The notes under the pieces are model-generated. The model searched no databases and was not told the origin of the DNA. It was given only the letters and a program-made list of their open reading frames with translations. A program made the translations under genes and the position numbers. DNA of 64,000 bases from Brachypterus glaber. Its lineage: Eukaryota; Arthropoda; Insecta; Coleoptera; Kateretidae. The first letter of the stretch is position 1, and each line of letters starts with the position of its first letter. Below, one piece after another: positions 54,818 through 63,757 of the stretch. The stretch lies in contig OY294046.1 in assembly GCA_958510825.1 (NCBI GenBank), positions 72,797,808-72,861,807 on the forward strand, read 5' to 3'.

Positions 54818-55834
54818 TTATATTTAAAATTTTATTAAAAAAGGGACAACATGAATGAAATCGATATCATTCATTTGTGTATGAATACAGTATTCAGAAT
54901 ACTTTTAAGAGGCAATAAAGTAAAGTAAATAATTAGGGTTATATCTTGTTTGATAGAGTTTTGGGCGTCTGAGATCTAATTAATACAGTTTTAATACTCA
55001 AATAATGCCGATAAAGTTAAACATTCGTCAGCCTTAATGGATCACAATATTCCTCTAGACATGGTATTAATTAGGTCCTGTTATTAATTTGTCTGGCTTA
55101 AACCGAAATTAATTACTATTTATTATAATCTCGGAGAATACGAAACGCTTAAATTTCACAAAATTATAGAAATTTAAAACGATTACACTGGGTAATACTC
55201 AATATATTTGGGGCTCTCTATGATTCTGTAAATATTTCAAATGAATAAATAAATAAATAAATAATATACAGGTAATTCGTCGATTTTGTATGCACTTGAA
55301 AGTATAATTGGTATCCCTCGCATACGTTTTACTCAACTTAATAATAATAAACTACGTCTTAAAAGCGCAACGATTCATACCGATTTCACGCGAGAGTAGA
55401 CCAGAACGGCCACAAGATAATACCAATTCTACTTTGGAGTGTATACAAAATGGTCAATACTCAATACTATATATTAATTACGAGTAATTTTAGTAAGAGT
55501 ATGATATCCGTTTTTCTAGATTCTAGTTTTTAAGAAAATAGGGATAGATTAACTCCAGAAGCCATAGCTACTCCAAACGGGGCGACGTAAATTTTCTAAT
55601 TTTTAGCACAACTAACATTATTTTTTACCTAATGCATATTGTATCTAAATGTATATATTCTAATCATTTTATTTCCTAATTCAAGTTTTGACTAATTCTT
55701 TTGTACACTAAACAAAAAATAATCTAAAGTTACTTTTTACCTAATTAATTTTTGTCTAAATTGTATATTTTCTATTCATTATCTTTTCTAATTATAGTTT
55801 TACAAATTTTTATTTTAACTAACCTTTAACTAAC
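54818..55834. other. no gene recognised
   Basis: AT-rich. From 55590 to 55830 the words CTAAT and ACCTAA recur often, a weak hint of another word-rich block around the following MITE. Confidence 0.4.
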
Positions 55835-56053
55835 TACAGTGGGTTAGGCTAAATGTGACACCCAGGGTAATTGTGACATGTCCTGTTATAATTCTTCTAA
55901 ACTAGTTTATATCCAATCCAACCCTGGCATTAGGTTTTTGACAGTATTAAATATTTCGCGTAAAATTTCGATTTGATTTAAACTTGTTTAGAAGAATTAT
56001 AACAGGACATGTCACAATTACCCTGGGTGTCACATTTAGCCTAACCCATTGTA
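55835..56053. mobile_element. 219 bp MITE with long, nearly perfect terminal repeats
   Basis: TACAGTGGGTTAGGCTAAAT at the left and ATTTAGCCTAACCCATTGTA at the right; the arms extend about 70 bp through GTGACACCCAGGGTAATTGT with hardly any mismatch. TA plus CAGTGGGTTAGG fits a Tc1/mariner-type MITE. Near-identity of the arms suggests a young copy. Confidence 0.88.
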
Positions 56054-56832
56054 CACTATAATATTATTAACTTAAGACCTAGATCTAGTGTCCTTACTTA
56101 TTCACCCGGGCATTTTATAAGTGTTTTCGTTTTAGCATTGCCAGTTTTAAGTATTAGCAGGTCCTGTTATGATCTTTGCTTGTTAAATTGATGTGATAAT
56201 GATTTAACCTACGTGACGTGACGTGACGTGACGTAATCTGTGTTGTCACATTTATACTCGATAAGAGGCTCTCGTGTTGTCACATTCCTAAATGTTACCG
56301 ATAATTTTCTATTCCCCTGGTAACCTTCATCAAAAATGCAACTTACAAGTTTTGGTACATAAGTATTATAGATTTAAAATCTTCATTGACAAAAGTAGTT
56401 CTGTTACATCTTAAAAGAAAGACTTTTACAATGAATCGCAATGTAAGAAATAAACTTTGTATTTTATAGCCTATTAAGTTTTTAATAAAATGTTTTTAAG
56501 ATTTTTACCCACTAAATTTTAGTATTCTTTTCACGGTTTATATAAGAAATTGCTGGCGAGCAAATCTATGTTAAGCTCTAACTAAATGAACAATGAGAGC
56601 ACTACGTGTCCATCAATCCTAATGAAAAATCGATCTGCTTATTGGAACGATATTTTAGAGCCACATAAATGCTAAGGAAACAGCCATAAATACACAACAA
56701 TGCATACAGTCAAGTTAGCAGCTATTCGGACTGACGTCATCATGGATGATAATATCACATTATGCAAAATACGACATAATTATATTATTCACAGCGCACG
56801 CGCTAGAATATAGTATATTATATATATATACA
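56054..56832. other. no gene; short GTGAC repeat
   Basis: ACGTGACGTGACGTGACGTG (56212-56235) is a five-base repeat of about five units. The rest is unidentified. Confidence 0.5.
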
Positions 56833-57221
56833 ATTTTTTCTATTTTGCTCTAAAATTTTAAAAAACTTACATTTAAATTGATGACTGATTTAGGGATTTT
56901 TGTTTTGGGTTGGCATTATAGTTTACACCATGTTTAAAATTCTAAGAACAAATGATATTTTGATATATTTTATAGTCATCTCTTCTCTTTTTTACTGCAA
57001 TTAACAAGCCACAGTTTTAACATGGTAAAAATAACCTAAACTAAAAATTTTGTAGAAAATTCAACTTTAAAGCGACATTGACATTTGCACGGAAAACGCC
57101 AAGCGATAGGCCAGGTCTGTTGCCAACCCAAAAGAACAAAAAGTAGAGACCTCTTATGGGCCTATAAGAACACGCAAAATGCGTGTGATTATGAGCTTAT
57201 AAGAGTCGCAAAATAGAAAAA
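56833..57221 (-). repeat. Rep-B, copy 4
   Basis: Ends TTTTTTCTATTTTGCTC and GAGTCGCAAAATAGAAAAA, with the two subterminal palindromes. The left flank retains only TATATACAA of the Rep-C palindrome. Confidence 0.85.
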
Positions 57222-57423
57222 TATTATACTGTAGTTTTGAATTTTCAAATAAATTCAAAGATCCTCCTAGACAAAAAATTATTGGATATAAATTTGTTTC
57301 ATGAAAAAATACTTTTTTTTTCAAAAGCCCGTCTGTCTGTCCGTCACGATTTTTGCGAACTCGAGAACGAATAATCCGATCGACTTAAAATTTTCAGAAA
57401 AAATCAAGTTCTACGAGGGGATA

Positions 57424-58159
57424 TACAGCCTGTTCCAGAACTCGCGTACCGAAATTTAAGAGGTGATTCTACATCCAAAAATATGAAAAAAAGTTTCTAT
57501 AAAGGTTGGTTCGGAAATGAGCCCTAAGGGAGCTACGGCCCTTCGAAGATGACGTATTGAATGGGGAACAAAAAAAAGCACCAATAAAATTTTAATGCTG
57601 CAAGGTGATTCTTCATTTAAAACTGAGCAAAAAAGTATGATACACCAAAACACCTAAATTTAATATTAAAGGAGTAATAGCCTTTTAAAAAGTAACGTTT
57701 TTGGTGGCACAAAATGTTACTTCCTCTTAATTGCATTTTTTTTTGATAACGGTTGCTCCTACAGTGTTACACTATATGATATTTTATATGTATTTTTACT
57801 CTAGAAATCTATATTTTTTACAACAAATCCAAAAAACATACACATTGAAAAGTTTGGGGCAAAAATGTTTTAAACCTCATATATTTTGTCCGTCTGGGCA
57901 CGCCTCTGGATAAATTAAAAAAATAAATTAACATAAACTTATTGCCCTTATTAATACTAGTATACATGCAAAAGCTCGCCGCTCTAGCTTAAACGGTACC
58001 CGAGTTATTAATTAAAAACCTTATTTTTATTACAATTTTAAAGGGCCCTAGATCCCTTAGGGCTCATTTCCGGACCAACCTTTATAGGAACTTTTTTTAT
58101 ATTTTTGGATCTAGAATCACCTCTTAAATTTTGGCATGCCAGTTATGGATCACCCTGTA
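57424..58159. mobile_element. FB-5 foldback, copy 2, uninterrupted
   Basis: Ends TACAGCCTGTTCC (diverged) and GGATCACCCTGTA. AAATTTAAGAGGTGATTCTA, CTATAAAGGTTGGT and GAGCCCTAAGGGAGCTACGG pair with the right end. It shows the empty Rep-H site (TTTTTATATTTTTGGATC at about 58095). Between 57222 and 57423 lies a GTCTGTCTGTCCGTC tract followed by AACTCGAGAACG, another Rep-A/D-style head. Confidence 0.78.
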
Positions 58160-58619
58160 TTTTAAGGCAATGAAAAAAAAAATTGTGCCTGTTATTACGC
58201 CTAAAATGAACCAATGTTACTCCAACTTCGAAAAGATTTTTGCGACATCTTATGACTTTTAATAGTAGCTAGCTTGGAGATTAACCCTCATACACAATTT
58301 AGTACTTGTAAATTAACCTCATTGTATAGATAAGGTCCGACAAAAAAATTTGCTTAAACTGATGTAAAAATTTGCAAGTTTTTCGAATGATTTTTTTTTT
58401 AGTAATTACAATTACCACATCGTTTTATGTGTAATTACATTAATTAATATCAGAAGAATTAACATATAAACTAAACATATCCATATTTTTAGTTTGTACA
58501 TTATATTTTTAATTTTTACGCAAAAAGAAGGAAGTTTCATAAATCGTACCAGTACTGAATTTCGTAAAATACCCAGGGTTTAATTCCAGTATGACATAAT
58601 TAAATATGTTTTATTATTT

Positions 58620-58620
<1 letters not shown>
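58160..58620. other. no gene recognised
   Basis: Nothing identified. Confidence 0.4.

Positions 58621-58683
<63 letters not shown>
58621..58683. repeat. (TTG)n microsatellite, about 21 units
   Basis: Uninterrupted TTG repeats. No retroelement end recognised beside it. Confidence 0.97.
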
Positions 58684-58903
58684 AATTTGAAATGTTTATT
58701 CTTAGTTATTGACAAGTAAAAATACATACAAGTTACTACCCGTGAAGTCCGTTAAGTTCATGGCTAACCACACGTAGTCAAATAAATTTTTATGTTTAAA
58801 TGAAAAAGTCTTTTTATCTTTGCATAATATTTTTAACTTAAACGTAAATAGTTACGTTAAGTTAATTAACTAACAACAACTAACAATCTAATAAAAAATA
58901 TTG

Positions 58904-59045
58904 TATAATATATGAGCAAAAAGTTAAATTTCTATTTCGTAGGTTTATTACCCTCGGGCCGGCCCCATCCGCCAGCCCTCGGCTTCTAAAAACCCACTCA
59001 ATCGAAAAAATTTAACTTTTCGCCCTTGTATTATAAATAACTATT
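58904..59045. repeat. Rep-I palindrome with CpG-rich core, copy 2
   Basis: Reverse orientation of 26540-26691. GTAGGTTTATTACCCTCGGG then CCGGCCCC forms the core; TATTATAAATAACTATTAT follows, as in copy 1. The core has lost part of its perfect symmetry. Confidence 0.8.
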
Positions 59046-59433
59046 ATATGTTAAAAAATGATCATACTTTATCTAAAAACAAAGAGCAAGTTCTAAAATG
59101 TAACCATTTACGAACAAAATAAAATATAATGTTAGGTGGTACGATTATAGCCACCTACATGGTCCGTAATTAAACCGAAACAAATTGAATAAGTAATGAT
59201 CTACTTGAAAAGTATAATTGTGTTACAGTTATTAAGATCGTTTTGAATTGTTGAGCCTAAGCAGCGTAGAGGCATTTATAAATACCTGAATTCCTTTGAA
59301 ACGCCTCGTCTAGGGAATTATTACAGCTCAAGTGGCTGCCGTTCTTCCAAATGAATTTACTTTATGCGAGAGTTTGTCATTCTCAAGATATTAAATTGTT
59401 ATGAGGGAAATTTACGTATTGCATTATTAAACC
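59046..59433. other. no gene recognised
   Basis: Nothing identified. Confidence 0.4.
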
Positions 59434-59617
59434 TGCTGAACAGTTGCAAGCACCTTGTCAAAACATCCGCACCAAAGAACTTTTACCTCAAGAAGTAATT
59501 TCAGACCAATGTTTATGAAGGTGTCATCTTTTTTTAGATTTTAAGCTTTCACGGCCATTAAGATATAAACAACTTTCACTTTCGGGTTTAGACCGTGTTA
59601 ATGGATTTTCACTTTCC

Positions 59618-59652
59618 GACGTTTCGTCTCTTACTACTAGAGACATCTTCAG
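59618..59652 (-). ncRNA. hammerhead-ribozyme-like core (PLE-1c, left half)
   Basis: Same 35-base core as at 52868-52902, on the minus strand, in the inverted left half. Confidence 0.45.
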
Positions 59653-59695
59653 GGATTAATCTGAAACTAAGTTTCGAATCAACTTGTGTCACTAT

Positions 59696-60023
59696 TTATG
59701 ACGAGTTGTGGTTATTCACCCGTGACGACCTTTTTCCTATCAAAGACTTCCATATTGCAGGTAAGTGGTAACCAGTGTCCCGATTGATATTGTTAGGATG
59801 CTTGATGATTTCTATCGATTCCCGTATCTTCCTTGGCATTTTTCTGTTTTCTGTTAATATTTGTTTTGTTTCAGACAAATTGATTTTATGACCTGTTTCA
59901 TGTACATGTTCGGCTACTGCCGATAAGGAAATTTGTTTCTTTCTTATATTGCGCTCATGCTCTTGAAGTCTTGTAGAAATTTTTCTCTTAGTTTCACCTA
60001 TGTAAACCGTACCACAGGAGCAG
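59696..60023 (-). pseudogene. PLE-1 ORF 3' fragment in the inverted half
   Basis: The minus strand encodes the C-terminal part from about CSCGTVYIGETKR through RKISTRLQEHE to the final NNHNSS. It duplicates, in reverse, the end of the plus-strand frame at 60025-61233 and has the same GKRSSR variant. It breaks at 60023 inside the codons for the CxC of the GIY-YIG domain. Confidence 0.9.
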
Positions 60024-60024
60024 C

Positions 60025-61233
60025 GTAGAATCTCTATTTACTAACGTTCCCGTTCCCGATACAATAAATATTATACGAGACCTACTTACAACTGGAAATC
60101 TTGACCCTAAGTTATGTAAATTATTTGAAGCTTGTCTGACATCTACATATTTTCTGATACAGGGAGAGTTCTATGAACAAGTGTCAGGCGCCGCAATGGG
60201 ATCCCCATTATCACCCCCTGCGGCCAATGCTTTCATGGAATACTTCGAGGAAAAAGCTATTGAGTCATTTCCATTAAAACCTAAAATTTGGCGCAGATAC
60301 GTAGACGATGTCTATGCTATTTGGCCCCATGGCATGGAAAGCCTTCAAGGTTTTCTAAATCACCTCAATTCCCAACATAAATCTATACGGTTTACGATGG
60401 AAATTGAGAACAACGGATCACTTCCCTTTTTGGACGTTTTGGTTTACAAAACGGAAAATGGCTCAATAGGACACTCGGTATACAGGAAGAAAACCCACAC
60501 TGACAGATACCTAAACGCATTTTCACATCACCATCCCTCTCAAAAACGCTCGGTAGTTAATTCACTTGTTCATAGGGCTTTCATGATTTCAGACAAGAAT
60601 TCCCTAGACACAGAACTCCTTAAACTAACCAAAGCCTTGACCATGAACGGTTATACCAAAAAAGACATTAATAAGACCATATACAAATACAGAAATCCCA
60701 GACCCAAACAACAGGACAATAGTGACAATGACAGACAGACACAAGTTATACTTCCCTATGTAAGCGGTATCACGGATAAAATAGGTAAACTTTTGAAGAA
60801 GTCAAATATTAAGCCTATATTTCGGTCCAACCAAAAATTAGGTCAATGTTTGACTTCAACAAAAGACAAAATACCCCTGAGTTCAGAAGGCGTATATAAA
60901 ATACCCTGCTCCTGTGGTACGGTTTACATAGGTGAAACTAAGAGAAAAATTTCTACAAGACTTCAAGAGCATGAGCGCAATATAAGAAAGAAACAAATTT
61001 CCTTATCGGCAGTAGCCGAACATGTACATGAAACAGGTCATAAAATCAATTTGTCTGAAACAAAACAAATATTAACAGAAAACAGAAAAATGCCAAGGAA
61101 GATACGGGAATCGATAGAAATCATCAAGCATCCTAACAATATCAATCGGGACACTGGTTACCACTTACCTGCAATATGGAAGTCTTTGATAGGAAAAAGG
61201 TCGTCACGGGTGAATAACCACAACTCGTCATAA
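60025..61233 (+). CDS. Penelope-like reverse transcriptase / GIY-YIG protein, N-terminally truncated (longest copy)
   Basis: 402 intact codons from the inversion junction to the stop at 61231-61233; no start codon belongs to it, because the 5' part is missing. Visible in order: SLFTNVPV (residues 3-10, polymerase motif A region in PLE enzymes), YFLIQGEFYEQVSGAAMGSP (about 40-60), YVDD (92-95, catalytic), SLPFLDVLVYK (about 132-142), a charged connector with PKQQDNSDNDRQTQ, then GVY (289-291), CxC (295, 297), YIG (301-303), R312 and AEHVHETGH. The last is the normal fused GIY-YIG endonuclease of canonical (Penelope/Poseidon-type) PLEs. The family makes DNA from its RNA at a nick cut by the endonuclease. 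Only two residue differences from the copy at 52946-54010 over the shared 350 residues indicate recent activity of the family in this genome. Fingers and the N-terminal domain are missing, so this copy itself is probably dead. Confidence 0.94.
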   Translation, partial: VESLFTNVPVPDTINIIRDLLTTGNLDPKLCKLFEACLTSTYFLIQGEFYEQVSGAAMGSPLSPPAANAFMEYFEEKAIESFPLKPKIWRRYVDDVYAIWPHGMESLQGFLNHLNSQHKSIRFTMEIENNGSLPFLDVLVYKTENGSIGHSVYRKKTHTDRYLNAFSHHHPSQKRSVVNSLVHRAFMISDKNSLDTELLKLTKALTMNGYTKKDINKTIYKYRNPRPKQQDNSDNDRQTQVILPYVSGITDKIGKLLKKSNIKPIFRSNQKLGQCLTSTKDKIPLSSEGVYKIPCSCGTVYIGETKRKISTRLQEHERNIRKKQISLSAVAEHVHETGHKINLSETKQILTENRKMPRKIRESIEIIKHPNNINRDTGYHLPAIWKSLIGKRSSRVNNHNSS

Positions 61234-61276
61234 ATAGTGACACAAGTTGATTCGAAACTTAGTTTCAGATTAATCC

Positions 61277-61311
61277 CTGAAGATGTCTCTAGTAGTAAGA
61301 GACGAAACGTC
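61277..61311 (+). ncRNA. hammerhead-ribozyme-like core (PLE-1c, right half)
   Basis: CTGAAGA, T, GTCTC/GAGAC stem, GAAACGTC. Positioned 44 bases after the stop codon, as in copies a and b. Confidence 0.45.
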
Positions 61312-62049
61312 GGAAAGTGAAAATCCATTAACACGGTCTAAACCCGAAAGTGAAAGTTGTTTATGTGTCATCTTTTTGTTTGTTTATTTACTAACAGAAA
61401 GGCGATACAGCTTTGTGGTGTAAAATGTAGATGTCGCTAGTCGACTTTCAGGCTACCTAGTAGCGATGTTGCGTAGTTTCCACCTTATCATGAATTCAAA
61501 TCATTATACTTAAATTAAAAATGTAAAAAACATTATTGTGTGTACTATAATTATGTTTAATAATATAGTATATTTAAATATATTAAAATTAAACTACTAG
61601 TTCATATAAAACTCATACAGAAGTAATGTTTCTTACAATTTACAATAAAATATCCAAAGTATATGTTTCCAATCAGCAACACTGTACCCCTATCAGTCAT
61701 TTTACGACATTAGACTGTGAATTTACACATTCTTTCTCTCTCTTTACGCGTACTAAGTGTAAACAATAGTCACTCCCCACCAGCCCCTCACCGTAGTTGG
61801 TTCACGTTTCAAACAAAGCATACGGTAGATTTCATCATGTTCCTTCTTGAGGTAAAAGTTCTTTGATCCGCACTAGGCACTAATTTAAAACATTATGATA
61901 AGGAAAGTTGCGGGAATAGGCAACCATTAATACACCTGCATAATTTATTCAAGTTTGAAAGTCTGTATCTCCAAAACCTTATATTCTAGCAAAAAACTGT
62001 ATATACCATTTTTTACAGTGCTTAAAAACAGCTTTCATTTAAAATATAG

Positions 62050-62440
62050 TTTTTTTCTATTTTGCGACTCTTATAAGCTCATAATCACATGCATTTTGCG
62101 TTTTCTTATAGGCCCATAAGAGGTCTGTACTTTTTGTTCCTCTGGGTTGGCAACAGACCTGGCCTATCGCTTGACGTTTTTCGTGCAAATGTCAATGTCG
62201 CTTTAAAGTTGAATTTTCTACAAAATTTTGTGTTTAGGTTATTTTTACCATGTTAAAATTGTGGCTTGGTTAATTGCAGTAAAAAAAGAGAAGAGATGAC
62301 TATAAAATATATCAAAATATCATTTGTTCTTAGAATTTTAAACATGGTGTAAACTGTAATACCAATCCAAAACAAAAATCCCTAAATCAGTCATCAATTT
62401 ATATGTAAGTTTTTTAAAATTTTAGGGCAAAATAGAAAAA
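62050..62440 (+). repeat. Rep-B, copy 5
   Basis: TTTTTTTCTATTTTGCGAC to GCAAAATAGAAAAA. With the Rep-C half that follows, it interrupts Rep-A copy 4 between ATTTAAAATATA and TTTGAAATCGGG. Confidence 0.85.
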
Positions 62441-62525
62441 ATTGTATAAAGCACTCGTTTCATAACACGTTTTTAGCGCACTAGTACTTTAGAAAACTCG
62501 CCGCAAGCGGCTCGTTTTCTAAACT
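62441..62525. repeat. Rep-C palindrome, one half plus core
   Basis: GTATAAAGCACTCG, ACACGTTTTTAGCGCAC, CTCGCCGCAAGCGGCTCG, TTTTCTAAACTTATACT. It is attached to Rep-B, as at 27433 and 30692. Confidence 0.75.
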
Positions 62526-63227
62526 TATACTATTTGAAATCGGGTTATAAATAAGTGATATATGCTAAAAAAACGTTTTACTGCTTTAAACGCCAATATC
62601 TCGAAAACACTGCATTTTAGGAAAAAATAGTCTGTTACATTTTTTGACCAGTTTAAAATTATCTTTCATACAAGTGCTAAATTAATAAAATACAACAATA
62701 ATTGCTTTTATAAACAAAAAACGCTAAAATAGAAGTTTTACCCCATTCTTAACCCCTTACCCTCGATAGTTTACCCTCAAAATCTAATTAGCTCTTCGAA
62801 ATACGATAAGAAACAATATCCAAGAAACCGCTTTTCAATATCTTATTTAGAAATGGAGTTATCGAGTTTATAGATAGACAACAGACAGACAGATTGACGG
62901 ACGAAAATTTTTTTTTACTGATTTCGACTCAGAAAGGTCTTAAAAGTCGAGAAATGTGAAAAAAACATGGTCAAAGATTTTGACTTTTCGGCGAAGATTT
63001 AAATACATCGGCACTTTTAGTAGCACTAAGTGCCGATGTAATTCGCCTGCTTTATGACACCTTGCTGGTTCTATGTCGCTTCGAATAATTTTCCTTTTAT
63101 TGCGCTTGGAGAATAAAATAATGGTTATTTAAATTATATATTTTATTACGTTTATATGAATAATTTACATCATGTCTAATTTCAAATACAAAAAATAATA
63201 ATAAATAATAATGTAATATAATATAAC

Positions 63228-63757
63228 TATACTGCCCTTCTAAGACAAGTTGCCTTATCTGCAAATTAGATGTTTTGAGACATGGCCAGTTTTATTGTTT
63301 TTGTTCGCACTTATTAAAAACATGTTTAAATAAATATGGCTTTGGGTTCTGCTTTATTTTAAATAAAATATACGTGATATACTTTGAAAAAAAAAACAAT
63401 ATATTTTTTTTGTCAGAAAAATAAATCATACTAAATGCATTTGTTCTAAGAAAGTTAGGGCAAAATGATCTAAAAAGTCCAATAAATTTACTAAGGTCTG
63501 TAAAGTTAGTCCTAGTTCTGACTTATTCGTCTAGTAAAGACTAGTTAGGACTAGAGTTAGGATAATTTTATTTAGAAAACATTGAAAATTTTCCACATAG
63601 GTTAAAAGTCTTAGGCTAATTTTTAGGATTTGGGTTTTAGATAGGACATTTCTTTTTCGTATGCACATGGGGCTAGTGTAAAGCAATACAATGGTGTGCT
63701 TATCTTAAAAAGTGTTTTTTTTGCAGATAGGACAACTTATCTTAGCAGGGCAGTATA
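63228..63757. mobile_element. 530 bp TIR element, ends TATACTGCCC
   Basis: TATACTGCCCTTCTAAGACA then AGTTGCCTTATCTGCAAA recurs inverted at about 63721-63757 (TTGCAGATAGGACAACTTAT, GGGCAGTATA). The right half is rich in TAGTCCTAG / TTAGGACTAG words. TA at the borders. No open frame. Confidence 0.82.

Larger units (their letters stand above)
59534..61364. mobile_element. PLE-1 copy c: inverted Penelope-like insertion with 13 bp target duplication
   Basis: GTGTCATCTTTTT flanks it at 59521-59533 and 61365-61377. A minus-strand 3' piece (59534-60023: terminal region and the end of the ORF) is joined head to head to a plus-strand piece (60024-61364: reverse transcriptase to terminal region). Both halves share the variants GTCGTCACG (GKRSSR codons) and GTTGTTTA, so both derive from one template. 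Confidence 0.95.
59473..61865. mobile_element. hAT-like MITE (549 bp) split by PLE-1c
   Basis: Perfect 22 bp terminal inverted repeats starting CAAAGAACTTTTACCTC are flanked by the 8 bp duplication ATCCGCAC (59465-59472 and 61866-61873). Comparison with Rep-A copy 3 (GCATAGTACCGATG, in reverse) supports this as the target. An 8 bp duplication is the mark of the hAT superfamily. After removal of PLE-1c and one copy of its target, 549 bp remain, without a transposase. Confidence 0.85.
59434..63040 (-). repeat. Rep-A, copy 4, with nested insertions
   Basis: On the minus strand the family start (TACATCGGCACTTAGTGC at 63040) and end (GTGCTTGCAACTGTTCAG at about 59440) are both present, separated by two insertions: Rep-B plus half Rep-C (62050-62525), and a hAT-like element (59473-61865) itself holding PLE-1c. 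The pieces join to the copy 3 sequence. Confidence 0.85.
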
